Below are positions 9,340 to 16,654 of a stretch of 64,000 nt of DNA, in pieces. The translations under genes were made by a program, and so were the position numbers. Every line of letters begins with the position of its first letter. The first letter of the stretch is position 1. The stretch comes from Aliiruegeria sabulilitoris (GTDB lineage: Bacteria; Pseudomonadota; Alphaproteobacteria; Rhodobacterales; Rhodobacteraceae). The notes beneath the pieces are model-generated. The model had not been told where the DNA came from, did not search any database, and was given only the letters and a program-made list of their open reading frames with translations. The DNA lies in assembly GCF_001558155.1 (NCBI RefSeq), contig NZ_LOAS01000011.1, positions 62,001-126,000 on the forward strand, in the 5' to 3' direction.

Positions 9340-9369
9340 CGATCTGCTGGCCGGCCTGCTTCGTATGGA
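9340..9369 (+). promoter_or_regulatory. Candidate weak RpoE promoter of DUF1365-SDR
   Basis: Plus strand: CGATCT at 9340-9345, an 18-bp spacer ending in CG, TATGGA at 9364-9369. It keeps the GATC core, the exact spacing and the CG-TA junction, but two -35 bases differ from TGATCC. The -10 ends 4 nt before ATG 9374, the same distance as at rpoE. Confidence 0.45.
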
Positions 9370-9373
9370 TTTC

Positions 9374-10147
9374 ATGATCGATCATATCGCCGGACAAACA
9401 TTCCACGCCCGACGCGGGCAGCTGAAAAACGCCTTTCGATATGGCGTGGATTTCGTGCTCGCGGATCTTCCCTTGCAGGATGCGCCGAGGCTTTTGTCTT
9501 TCAACCGCTTCAACCTCTGGCACCTTTCCGACCGCCACCATGGCGGCCCGCGAGGCCGTGGGCGTGGCGTCGACTGGTTCCGGGAGATACTGGAGTCGCG
9601 CGGTTTCCCCCTTGAGGGCGCTCGGCTTGTCCTGCTGACCCAGCCGAGCTTCCTGTGGTTCCATTTCAATCCGGTAAGCTTCTGGATCGCGCTACGCGAA
9701 GGCCAGCCCTGCGCCTTCGTCGCGGAGGTCAACAGCACCTTCGGCCAGCGTCATTGCTATGTCTGTGCCCATGAGGAATTTCGTCCGATCGAGCGAACCG
9801 ACAAGCTCACAGCGACGAAGCTGATGCATGTCTCACCCTTTCAGCAGGTCGCGGGGGAATACCATTTCAATTTCGGACTGACCGACAGTTCGGTGGATAT
9901 CCGCATCACCTATGAAAACGGGCGCGAAGGGGTGATCGCCACACTGCAGGGCTCCCGGCGCCCGGCGACGACCCGCTCACTTGCCTGGGCCGCCCTGCGC
10001 CGACCGTTCGGTGCTGCGCGTGTGCTGGCGCTGATCCACTGGCAGGCATTGATCCTGTACCTGAAACGCGCACCATTCCTTAAACGGCAGAAACCGCCAG
10101 AGACCCTGGTCTCCAATGGCCATGCCTTGTCGGAGAACGAGGCATGA
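9374..10147 (+). CDS. DUF1365 family protein
   Basis: A 257-aa protein of the DUF1365 family, which is regularly found beside flavin amine oxidases and Cfa-like methyltransferases, as here on the opposite strand. No enzymatic activity is established to my knowledge. Family features are the opening DHIAGQTFHARRGQLKNAFRYGVDFVL and the central PVSFWIALREGQPCAFVAEVNSTFGQRH. ATG 9374 is preferred to ATG 9365 because family members begin shortly before DHIAG and because 9365 lies inside the candidate -10 box. No Shine-Dalgarno sequence is visible, so translation may be leaderless. It overlaps the following SDR gene by 4 bp (ATGA). Confidence 0.88.
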   Translation: MIDHIAGQTFHARRGQLKNAFRYGVDFVLADLPLQDAPRLLSFNRFNLWHLSDRHHGGPRGRGRGVDWFREILESRGFPLEGARLVLLTQPSFLWFHFNPVSFWIALREGQPCAFVAEVNSTFGQRHCYVCAHEEFRPIERTDKLTATKLMHVSPFQQVAGEYHFNFGLTDSSVDIRITYENGREGVIATLQGSRRPATTRSLAWAALRRPFGAARVLALIHWQALILYLKRAPFLKRQKPPETLVSNGHALSENEA

Positions 10148-10866
10148 AACTTCAAGGAAAAACCTACTGGCTCGTTGGCGCCAGCGAAGGCTTGGGCCGT
10201 GCTCTCGCGAAAGAGCTTGCGCAGGAAGGCGCGAACCTGGTGGTTTCGTCCCGAAATGCCGCGCGTCTGGAGGCGTTGGTGGCCGAAATCCCCGGTGCTT
10301 GGGCGGTTCCAATGGATGTGACGGATTCAGCATCCGTGCGACGGGCAGCAGAGACGGTCAGGCCGATCGACGGCGTGATATTCAATGCCGGCGCCTATGA
10401 TCCGATGCCTGCAAGCGAATGGAACACCGAACAGGCGCTGAACATGTGTGACGTCAACTATCTCGGCGCCCTGCGGGTGATTGGCGAGGTCCTGCCCGAT
10501 TTTGTCGAGCGCGGGTCCGGTGACATCACGCTCGTCGGGTCGCTCGCCGGGTATCGTGGCCTGCCCAAAGCAGTGGGCTACGGCGCCAGCAAGGCGGCCT
10601 TGATCAGCCTGGCGGAGACCATGCGCTATGACCTGAAAGGAAGTGGCGTCACTGTCCGTCTTGTCAATCCGGGCTTCATCCGCACGCGCCTGACGGAAAA
10701 GAACACCTTCAAGATGCCGATGTTGATGTCGCCCGATCAGGCCGCCCGGCACGTGGTGCGCGCCATGCTGTCCCGCCGTTTCCGCACCGACTTCCCGGCA
10801 CCCTTCTCCTGGGTGATGCGTGCCATTCAATTCTTGCCGGACTTCGTCGCATTCCGCCTGGGCTGA
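10144..10866 (+). CDS. Short-chain dehydrogenase/reductase of the RpoE-linked lipid cluster
   Basis: A 240-aa NAD(P)-dependent oxidoreductase. The cofactor fold is WLVGASEGLGRALAKELAQEG, the NNAG-like element is FNAGAYDPM, and the catalytic region is the Ser in LVGSLAGY with YGASKAAL. The substrate is unknown; with DUF1365 it forms a two-gene unit divergent from the flavoprotein-Cfa operon. An SDR also accompanies the rpoE-chrR neighbourhood in R. sphaeroides (from memory). The start overlaps the DUF1365 stop by 4 bp. Confidence 0.9.
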   Translation: MKLQGKTYWLVGASEGLGRALAKELAQEGANLVVSSRNAARLEALVAEIPGAWAVPMDVTDSASVRRAAETVRPIDGVIFNAGAYDPMPASEWNTEQALNMCDVNYLGALRVIGEVLPDFVERGSGDITLVGSLAGYRGLPKAVGYGASKAALISLAETMRYDLKGSGVTVRLVNPGFIRTRLTEKNTFKMPMLMSPDQAARHVVRAMLSRRFRTDFPAPFSWVMRAIQFLPDFVAFRLG

Positions 10867-10918
10867 ACGCTCCCTGCCGGTGCCACGACGATAAGTAGGT
10901 GTCTCGCCGGACAGCCGA

Positions 10919-11470
10919 TCAAGGGTTGCTAGCTGCTTCCTTTGGAGACGACTGCAACAGGGCCTCGATCTCGCCGGTGATCTTCTGCGAGGTCGGATTT
11001 ACCCGTGCGCCCCACGTCTTGACGACCTCTCCTTTGGAGTCGAGCAGGATCTTGTTGAAGTTCCAGCGCGGAACAAACCCGGTCTTCTCGCGGACTTCCT
11101 TGTAGAAAGGGTGCGCCTTCGACCCACGCACATGGGTGATATCAGTCATCGGCAGGTCGAGGTCGAAATTGATCTCGCAGAAATCCTTGACCTGCTCGGC
11201 ACTTGATAGCTCCTGCTTGAAGTCGTTGGACGGCACCGCAAGGATTTCGAACCCGCGCGTCCGGTAGCGGTCATAGAGCGCCTGGAGGTCGTCATATTGA
11301 TGGGTAAAGCCACAACGTGACGCCGTGTTGACCACCAGAACAGGCCCCCCGCGCCAATCCTCGAGCGAAATCGTTCCGCCATCAATCGAGGGAAATTCTC
11401 CCGACACGGCACCCGCATTCACTTGGTGGCCCAACCCGATCAGAAACATGAGCAACAACATCCGCGACAT
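10919..11470 (-). CDS. Exported glutathione peroxidase (Cys type)
   Basis: Thiol peroxidase reducing hydroperoxides, probably lipid peroxides in the envelope. The 183-aa protein starts with a short hydrophobic leader (MSRMLLLMFLIGLGHQVNAG). It has the catalytic cysteine at residue 53 (NTASRCGFT), the SNDF segment at the usual FPSNDFG position and the Trp-Asn pair in VPRWNFNKILLD. It uses cysteine, not selenocysteine. ATG 11470 has an excellent AAGGAGG site. A group 11 ECF promoter lies 24 nt farther upstream, placing it in the RpoE regulon, consistent with a glutathione peroxidase among the RpoE targets of R. sphaeroides (from memory). Confidence 0.93.
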   Translation of the reverse strand: MSRMLLLMFLIGLGHQVNAGAVSGEFPSIDGGTISLEDWRGGPVLVVNTASRCGFTHQYDDLQALYDRYRTRGFEILAVPSNDFKQELSSAEQVKDFCEINFDLDLPMTDITHVRGSKAHPFYKEVREKTGFVPRWNFNKILLDSKGEVVKTWGARVNPTSQKITGEIEALLQSSPKEAASNP

Positions 11471-11493
11471 CTCGTTTCCTCCTTGTTTGAAAT

Positions 11494-11523
11494 TACCTAC
11501 GTTCCAGCCGGGCAATGGGATCA
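11494..11523 (-). promoter_or_regulatory. RpoE (ECF11) promoter of glutathione peroxidase
   Basis: Minus strand: -35 TGATCC at 11523-11518, 18-bp spacer ending in CG, -10 TAGGTA at 11499-11494. It is followed by AAGGAGG and the gpx start codon. It agrees base for base in the -35 with the rpoE and flavoprotein promoters. Confidence 0.82.
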
Positions 11524-11643
11524 CTTAAAATCGCAAGACCATGGGCCGCGCGGGTTCGTCAGGAAAGGTTCGGGATTGCGGATTGTGGCATCGCGCGATC
11601 CGTGGCAACAGGCTCGAAAGGCTCGGAAAGACGGTCGGGTATC

Positions 11644-12834
11644 ATGAACGAACTCATTTCCATTGGAATCGTCCATTCCTGCTTCACCGCGCTTTTCCTC
11701 GCCACCAAGCGCGACAGAACGCTGAACGACTCGGTTCTCGCCGCATGGATGGTCTTCATGGCGCTGCCGCTTCTGTCCGGCCTGTCCGGCCACCTGCTGC
11801 CGGACATCCAGATCCCCGTGCTGCGATCCAACCTGATCTACCCGCTCACCTACGGCCCGTTCATGTGGCTCTATGTCGGAACGCTGACCGGAGACATCGG
11901 CCGCCTCCGACCTCGCAATCTCGTCCATTTCCTGCCTTTTGCGGTCGTGAGCCTCTACCAACTCATTTTCCACTGGACGCCCGCACTGCCGGGTCCGGAG
12001 AAACTGGCTTTCGGCACAGCGATACGCAGCATCGGCGCGGTCAACCTTGCGCTGTTGCTGGCCTATACCGTTGCGGTGATCTGGCGATTGCGCCTGCACG
12101 GCAAGGAGGTGGTCGAGCATTTCTCCGAACTGTCCAGCAACATCACGCTGAATTGGCTCTACTGGATCACACTGGGCGTATTCGGCGTCTTTGTTCTGTT
12201 GTTTCTGGGCTCCGTCCTGTCTCTGCCAGTCCTGCTCGAAATCCACATGTTCGCACTTGTCGCCTTCATCCTTGCGCTGAGTTTCGCCGGTCTGAGACAA
12301 GGGCAGATTTTCGATCGGCAGACAGTGCCAAGTTCGCCGCCGGACGACGCCATTGCGGTGAGGAGCATGGACCGCCCGGCCCGCCTTGCGCCGGAGCCAA
12401 CCGGGCCGAGAGCGCGGCAAGATGGCACTCAGGACGATGACATGCGGGATGAATCGAAGGCGCGGTATAGCCGCTCCGGGTTGACCGAAGAGCGTGCGGA
12501 AACCATCACCGAACGCTTGGAGCGGTACATGCGCGCGGAGCGACCTTACCTCGACCCCGAGCTGACCATCGAGAAGCTCGCAAAGCGGATGGCCGTTCCT
12601 CGCCACCACGTGACACAGGTGATCAACGAACGCCACGGCAAGAACTTCTACCTGTTCGTCAACGAATATCGGATAGAGGCCGTGAAGCGGGCAATGAGAG
12701 CGCCCGAGGGCGCGGATCGGACGTTGCTCGACATCGCCTACGCCTCCGGGTTCAATTCCAAATCGACCTTCAACACGGCCTTCAAACGGCTGACGGGGAT
12801 GACGCCCTCGCAATACCGGACCCGGATGTCCTGA
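11644..12834 (+). CDS. Membrane-anchored AraC-family transcriptional regulator
   Basis: A 396-aa protein. About the first 225 residues contain six to seven hydrophobic segments, followed by a charged linker (about 230-285) and a C-terminal AraC-type double helix-turn-helix (LTIEKLAKRMAVPRHHVTQVIN; LLDIAYASGFNSKSTFNTAFKRLTGMTPSQYR). Such regulators are thought to sense a signal in the membrane. The ligand is unknown. It is divergent from glutathione peroxidase and upstream of the Tat flavoprotein operon, the likely candidates for control. ATG 11644 starts just before the first membrane segment; the upstream in-frame extension is unlikely to be translated. Confidence 0.88.
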   Translation: MNELISIGIVHSCFTALFLATKRDRTLNDSVLAAWMVFMALPLLSGLSGHLLPDIQIPVLRSNLIYPLTYGPFMWLYVGTLTGDIGRLRPRNLVHFLPFAVVSLYQLIFHWTPALPGPEKLAFGTAIRSIGAVNLALLLAYTVAVIWRLRLHGKEVVEHFSELSSNITLNWLYWITLGVFGVFVLLFLGSVLSLPVLLEIHMFALVAFILALSFAGLRQGQIFDRQTVPSSPPDDAIAVRSMDRPARLAPEPTGPRARQDGTQDDDMRDESKARYSRSGLTEERAETITERLERYMRAERPYLDPELTIEKLAKRMAVPRHHVTQVINERHGKNFYLFVNEYRIEAVKRAMRAPEGADRTLLDIAYASGFNSKSTFNTAFKRLTGMTPSQYRTRMS

Positions 12835-13040
12835 TTCAGCGGCGAGCACAACAGACTGACCAGAAAGAGGTTTTCCGGCGCGCAGCCGAAGCCGGACGCC
12901 AGCCTTGGCACAGCCGAGCGTTCGCGATCAGCGGCTAAATCGACCGGGTGGGCGCGGCGCCCTACCTGACCCTTGCGCTTTCACAGAGCCCCGACGCGGT
13001 TGGCCACGCCAGCCCTGCTCTCCAGCCCAAGGAAAACCCG

Positions 13041-14927
13041 ATGACCAAGACCAGGCGGCCCGGTCGCACCCCTTTCGCCACACTGTCCCGCCGGGACCTT
13101 CTCACCATTGGCGCCATTGGCGCCACGGCGCTCGCCACCCCGATGATCCTCCGCAATGCCGGCGCCCACCCGATGGGAGCGACCGTCAAGGACAGCTACG
13201 ACACCGATATTCTCGTTATCGGCAGCGGCTTTGCCGGGACCTTTGCCGCCGCCGAGGCCAGCCGGACAGGGCAGCGTGTCCTGATGCTCGACAAGGGATC
13301 GGTCGGATATTCGGGCCTCTCGCCCTGGGCCTCCGACAGCCGGCCCTTTGATCCGGCGATCTATGACCGCGACGAGTGGATGGCGAACATGTCCACCAAT
13401 TGCGAATACATCAACGACCGCGGCTGGTTCGACATCTTCATGGACGACTCTCTTTCGATCTTCGAGACGCTAGACGGCTGGGGCGTGCACAAATGCAAAC
13501 CCTTCGAACGCTCGAGGGTCTTCCGCCGGGTGCTGGAAGACGCAGGCGTCGAGATCGTTGAACGGGTGATGGTGACAAGCCTGCTCAAGGACATGTCCGG
13601 CCGGGTTGCCGGCACCGTGGGCTTCACCTTCGACGACACGTCCCAGGAATGCCGCGCGGTGACGGTCAAGGCGAAGGCCACCATCCTGTGCACCGGGGCG
13701 GGCGGCTACAAGAGCCCCGGCTTCCCCAACTGGGGCCAGACCTTCGATGGCGACGCGATGGCCTATGAAGCCGGTGCCGCGATCACCGGCAAGGAATTCC
13801 ACGATACCCACGGCACCTTTTCCAACTATTCCGCCGCCTCTTTCCAGAACTGGAGCTGGGCGCAGAACGTCACCGGCGCCTTCATCATGGTCGGCGCGCC
13901 CGACCGCGCATCGGGCGGCCTGACGATCGATTCCGCGCTTCAGGCGGCGACAAGCGGCGTGTCGCGCGGCGGGCCTGGCGGTCCGGGCGGCGGGGCTCCC
14001 GGCGGCGGCAGCAACATGCCCCCGGAATTCGAAGCCATGGCCAGATCTGCCCAGAAGAACCTCGCCTACAAGGGCAAGGGTTTCCTGGCGCGCAACGATC
14101 TCATCCTCGATTTCGGTCAGCCGCCCGAAGGCCCGCCGCCGGATAACGGGCTCGACAAGGGCTACCAGGTCGGAGGCGCGACAGCTGGCATGGGGGTGCA
14201 CAAATCCGAGGGCGTCTTTTGCGCGGATTACTCTTGCAAGGCCGACGGGCTCGACGGGCTCTATGTCGCCGGAGACGCGCTCGGCTCGATGCTCTGCGGG
14301 GCGTCCTATCCGGGGCGTGGTTTCTCCTCCAACGGCTCGGCCATCCAGGGGCGGCGCGCGGCCCAATTCGCCAGCGAGGCCGTGGGTGGGATGGAGCCCG
14401 CCGAGGTTTCGCAAGCCGAGATCGACGCGAATATCGCCACCATGTGGGCGCCGCGCGAGCGCCAGCAAGGCTATTCGCCCGACTGGGTCACGCAGGTCCT
14501 GCAGGGCACAATGACACCGTTTCACATCCTCTACATCAAGGAGGAACGCCGCCTGGCCGGAGCACTCTCCTCGATCGAATACATGCGTCAGTACATGGTG
14601 CCGAACCTGATCGCCGGCTCCGGTCACGAGCTGCGGCTGGCACACGAGACGGCCAACATGCTGCTCAACGCCGAGATGAAGCTGCGGGCGGGTCTGTTCC
14701 GCACCGAGAGCCGCGGTACCCATTTCCGCGAGGATTACCCGGCGCGCGACGACGACGCGTGGCATTGCTGGGTGCTGTTGCGCAAGGGCGCGGACGGATC
14801 CATGGAGACCTCCAAGCACATGCTGCCCGAGGCGTGGAAGCCTGATGCCACCGCCAGCTACCGCGACAGCTATCCCCGATCCTATCCCGGCGAGGATGCC
14901 TACCGCGCCGCAATGCAGGCCGGCTGA
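13041..14927 (+). CDS. Tat-exported FAD-dependent reductase (fumarate-reductase/flavocytochrome-like flavoprotein)
   Basis: A 628-aa flavoprotein of the succinate dehydrogenase/fumarate reductase superfamily. A twin-arginine signal (SRRDLLTIG, Arg17-Arg18, then a hydrophobic stretch) predicts export of the folded enzyme. The FAD fold is ILVIGSGFAGTFAAAEASRTGQRVLMLDK, and the late FAD segment is DGLYVAGDALGSMLCGASYPGRGFSSNGS. A glycine/proline-rich insert (GGPGGPGGGAPGGG) interrupts the middle. The substrate is unknown. It is the first gene of a three-gene operon with a ferredoxin and a ferric-reductase-like membrane protein. ATG 13041 has AAGGA upstream; the longer frame from 12948 lacks a signal. 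Confidence 0.88.
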   Translation: MTKTRRPGRTPFATLSRRDLLTIGAIGATALATPMILRNAGAHPMGATVKDSYDTDILVIGSGFAGTFAAAEASRTGQRVLMLDKGSVGYSGLSPWASDSRPFDPAIYDRDEWMANMSTNCEYINDRGWFDIFMDDSLSIFETLDGWGVHKCKPFERSRVFRRVLEDAGVEIVERVMVTSLLKDMSGRVAGTVGFTFDDTSQECRAVTVKAKATILCTGAGGYKSPGFPNWGQTFDGDAMAYEAGAAITGKEFHDTHGTFSNYSAASFQNWSWAQNVTGAFIMVGAPDRASGGLTIDSALQAATSGVSRGGPGGPGGGAPGGGSNMPPEFEAMARSAQKNLAYKGKGFLARNDLILDFGQPPEGPPPDNGLDKGYQVGGATAGMGVHKSEGVFCADYSCKADGLDGLYVAGDALGSMLCGASYPGRGFSSNGSAIQGRRAAQFASEAVGGMEPAEVSQAEIDANIATMWAPRERQQGYSPDWVTQVLQGTMTPFHILYIKEERRLAGALSSIEYMRQYMVPNLIAGSGHELRLAHETANMLLNAEMKLRAGLFRTESRGTHFREDYPARDDDAWHCWVLLRKGADGSMETSKHMLPEAWKPDATASYRDSYPRSYPGEDAYRAAMQAG

Positions 14928-14941
14928 GGGAGACACCAGAC

Positions 14942-15157
14942 ATGCCCATCGAACGTATCCACGGCTGCACCGGCTGCGAAAACTGCGTGAAAGCCTGCCC
15001 GACCGACGTGCTCCGGATGGACCCGGAAACCGGGCTGGCCTTCATCGCGCACCAGAAGGCCTGCCAGATCTGCCATCTCTGCCGGCTTTCCTGCCCGGTG
15101 GATGCCATTACCCTGACCCCTGACAAATCCATCCCGCCAATGGTTTCCTGGGCCTGA
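14942..15157 (+). CDS. 2[4Fe-4S] ferredoxin
   Basis: A 71-aa bacterial-type ferredoxin with two complete CxxCxxCxxxCP motifs (CTGCENCVKACP and CQICHLCRLSCP). It has no signal peptide. It lies 14 nt after the Tat flavoprotein gene, with GGGAG upstream, and 14 nt before the membrane oxidoreductase gene, so it should be an electron-transfer subunit of that system. If it works with the flavoprotein outside the cytoplasm it would have to be exported as a passenger on the Tat substrate; otherwise it links cytoplasmic donors to the membrane protein. The sequence does not decide this. Confidence 0.93.
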   Translation: MPIERIHGCTGCENCVKACPTDVLRMDPETGLAFIAHQKACQICHLCRLSCPVDAITLTPDKSIPPMVSWA

Positions 15158-15171
15158 CGGAGCAAAATGCC

Positions 15172-16530
15172 ATGACCAAACTCTCAACCGACACCCCCCG
15201 CTCCGCCCCCCTCGCCTTCCCGCGCCTGCTGATGTGGCTCGGCGTGCTGGTGCTGGTGCCCTATGGCCTCGCGCTCTCGCAAGGGCTGGAAATCCGAAAC
15301 ATCTACACGGAACTCGTCACCGCGCTCTCCATCGCCGGGCTGGCCGCCATGCTGCTGCAATTCGTGCTGGCGGGCCGTATCGGCTGGTTCATCCGCCATG
15401 CCGGGCTCGACCAGTCCATGTTGCTGCACCGCAGGGCCGGGCAGTGCATCGCGGCGCTGTTCCTCCTGCACCCGTTCCTGATCGTGCTGCCGCGTTTCAT
15501 CGTTGCGCCGCAACTTGCCGCCCATGATATCTGGTTGACCTTCACCGCGGCCGAGACAGCCACCGGCTTTTATGCCATGGCGCTGTTGGTCGTGCTGGTG
15601 CTGACCTCTGTGTTCAAGGACCGGCTGCCGATCAGCTACGAGGCCTGGCGGCTCTCCCACGGGACAGGCTTCGCCATCGTGGCGATCCTCGCCACCGACC
15701 ACGCCATTACCAACGGTCGTCATGGCGTCTACAATCACTGGTTTGACGCGATGTGGATCGCGCTCTGCGCTGCTGCCGTCGCCTCGCTGCTCGACACCTA
15801 TCTGTGGCAACCCTACCGGCGAAAGCGCCGCCCCTTCTGCGTGGCCGCCGTCGAACGGGTTAGTGCCCGCGACAGCTTGCTGACCATCGAGAAAGACGGC
15901 GATTTCCCGTTCGACTTCAAGGCGGGCCAGTTCGCCTGGATCAACACCAGCGGCCATACAGGCAACCTTGCGGAACACCCGTTCTCCATCGCCTCCACCC
16001 CACAGGACTTGCCGCGCCTGTCCTTCATCATCCGCAACCTCGGCGACTACACCGCCAACCTTGCGGCGATCGAAACTGGCCAGAGGGTCTATCTCGATGG
16101 CCCGTTTGGAGATTTCACGCTGGAGAACGCCCCGGTGCAGGACATCGTCCTGATCGCTGGCGGCGCCGGCATCGGCCCCATCCTCGGCCTTCTGCGCCAA
16201 TTGCGCTCCGAAGGCTGCGAACGGTCGGTCCGGCTGATCTATGGAAGCCGCAACCCCGAAGACGTCGTTGCGCGGGATGAAATCGCCGCCGCCGAGACGG
16301 AAATGGCGGATTTCAAGGCAACGCTGGTGCTGGAGAACGCCCCCGACGATAGCACCGAAAGCGGACTTCTTGACCGGATGCTGCTCTCACGCATGCTTTC
16401 GGACAGCCAGATCGCAAATGCCGCCATCTATGTTTGCGGCCCCCCCATGATGACCCGCCTTGTTGTCAGGAGCCTCCGGGCCATGGGCGTTTCTCGCCAG
16501 CGCATCCGCTACGAAAAGCTGTCTTTCTAA
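15172..16530 (+). CDS. NOX/ferric-reductase-like membrane flavocytochrome b
   Basis: A 452-aa protein with an N-terminal six-helix ferric-reductase-like domain and a C-terminal ferredoxin-NADP reductase module. Histidine pairs H86/H100 and H163/H177 each have 13 residues between them, the classic bis-heme b arrangement. FAD binding is shown by HPFSIAS (about 269-275) and NAD(P) binding by AGGAGIGPILGLLR (about 329) and VCGPPMMTRLV near the end. It should carry electrons from NAD(P)H through FAD and two hemes across the membrane, presumably to the Tat flavoprotein encoded upstream. GGAG precedes ATG 15172. Confidence 0.9.
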   Translation: MTKLSTDTPRSAPLAFPRLLMWLGVLVLVPYGLALSQGLEIRNIYTELVTALSIAGLAAMLLQFVLAGRIGWFIRHAGLDQSMLLHRRAGQCIAALFLLHPFLIVLPRFIVAPQLAAHDIWLTFTAAETATGFYAMALLVVLVLTSVFKDRLPISYEAWRLSHGTGFAIVAILATDHAITNGRHGVYNHWFDAMWIALCAAAVASLLDTYLWQPYRRKRRPFCVAAVERVSARDSLLTIEKDGDFPFDFKAGQFAWINTSGHTGNLAEHPFSIASTPQDLPRLSFIIRNLGDYTANLAAIETGQRVYLDGPFGDFTLENAPVQDIVLIAGGAGIGPILGLLRQLRSEGCERSVRLIYGSRNPEDVVARDEIAAAETEMADFKATLVLENAPDDSTESGLLDRMLLSRMLSDSQIANAAIYVCGPPMMTRLVVRSLRAMGVSRQRIRYEKLSF

Positions 16531-16654
16531 GACGGGCGCCCCCGAACGATGCATCCCGGCGCGGGCGGTTCCCAAGCGGGACCGCCCACGCTGCGCCTTC
16601 CAAACCCGGGCAAGTCGAACAGGCATTCTGCCGTCAGCGCGGTGGCAGGCTCGG

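Noticed and set aside
9373-9384. ATCGAT within the DUF1365 start region as another copy of the island operator
   Set aside because: It lies in coding sequence, lacks AT-rich flanks and is part of a GATCGATC string; a chance occurrence.
11521-12849. Minus-strand open frame opposite the AraC regulator
   Set aside because: The plus strand has membrane segments and an AraC domain; the antisense frame is a shadow.
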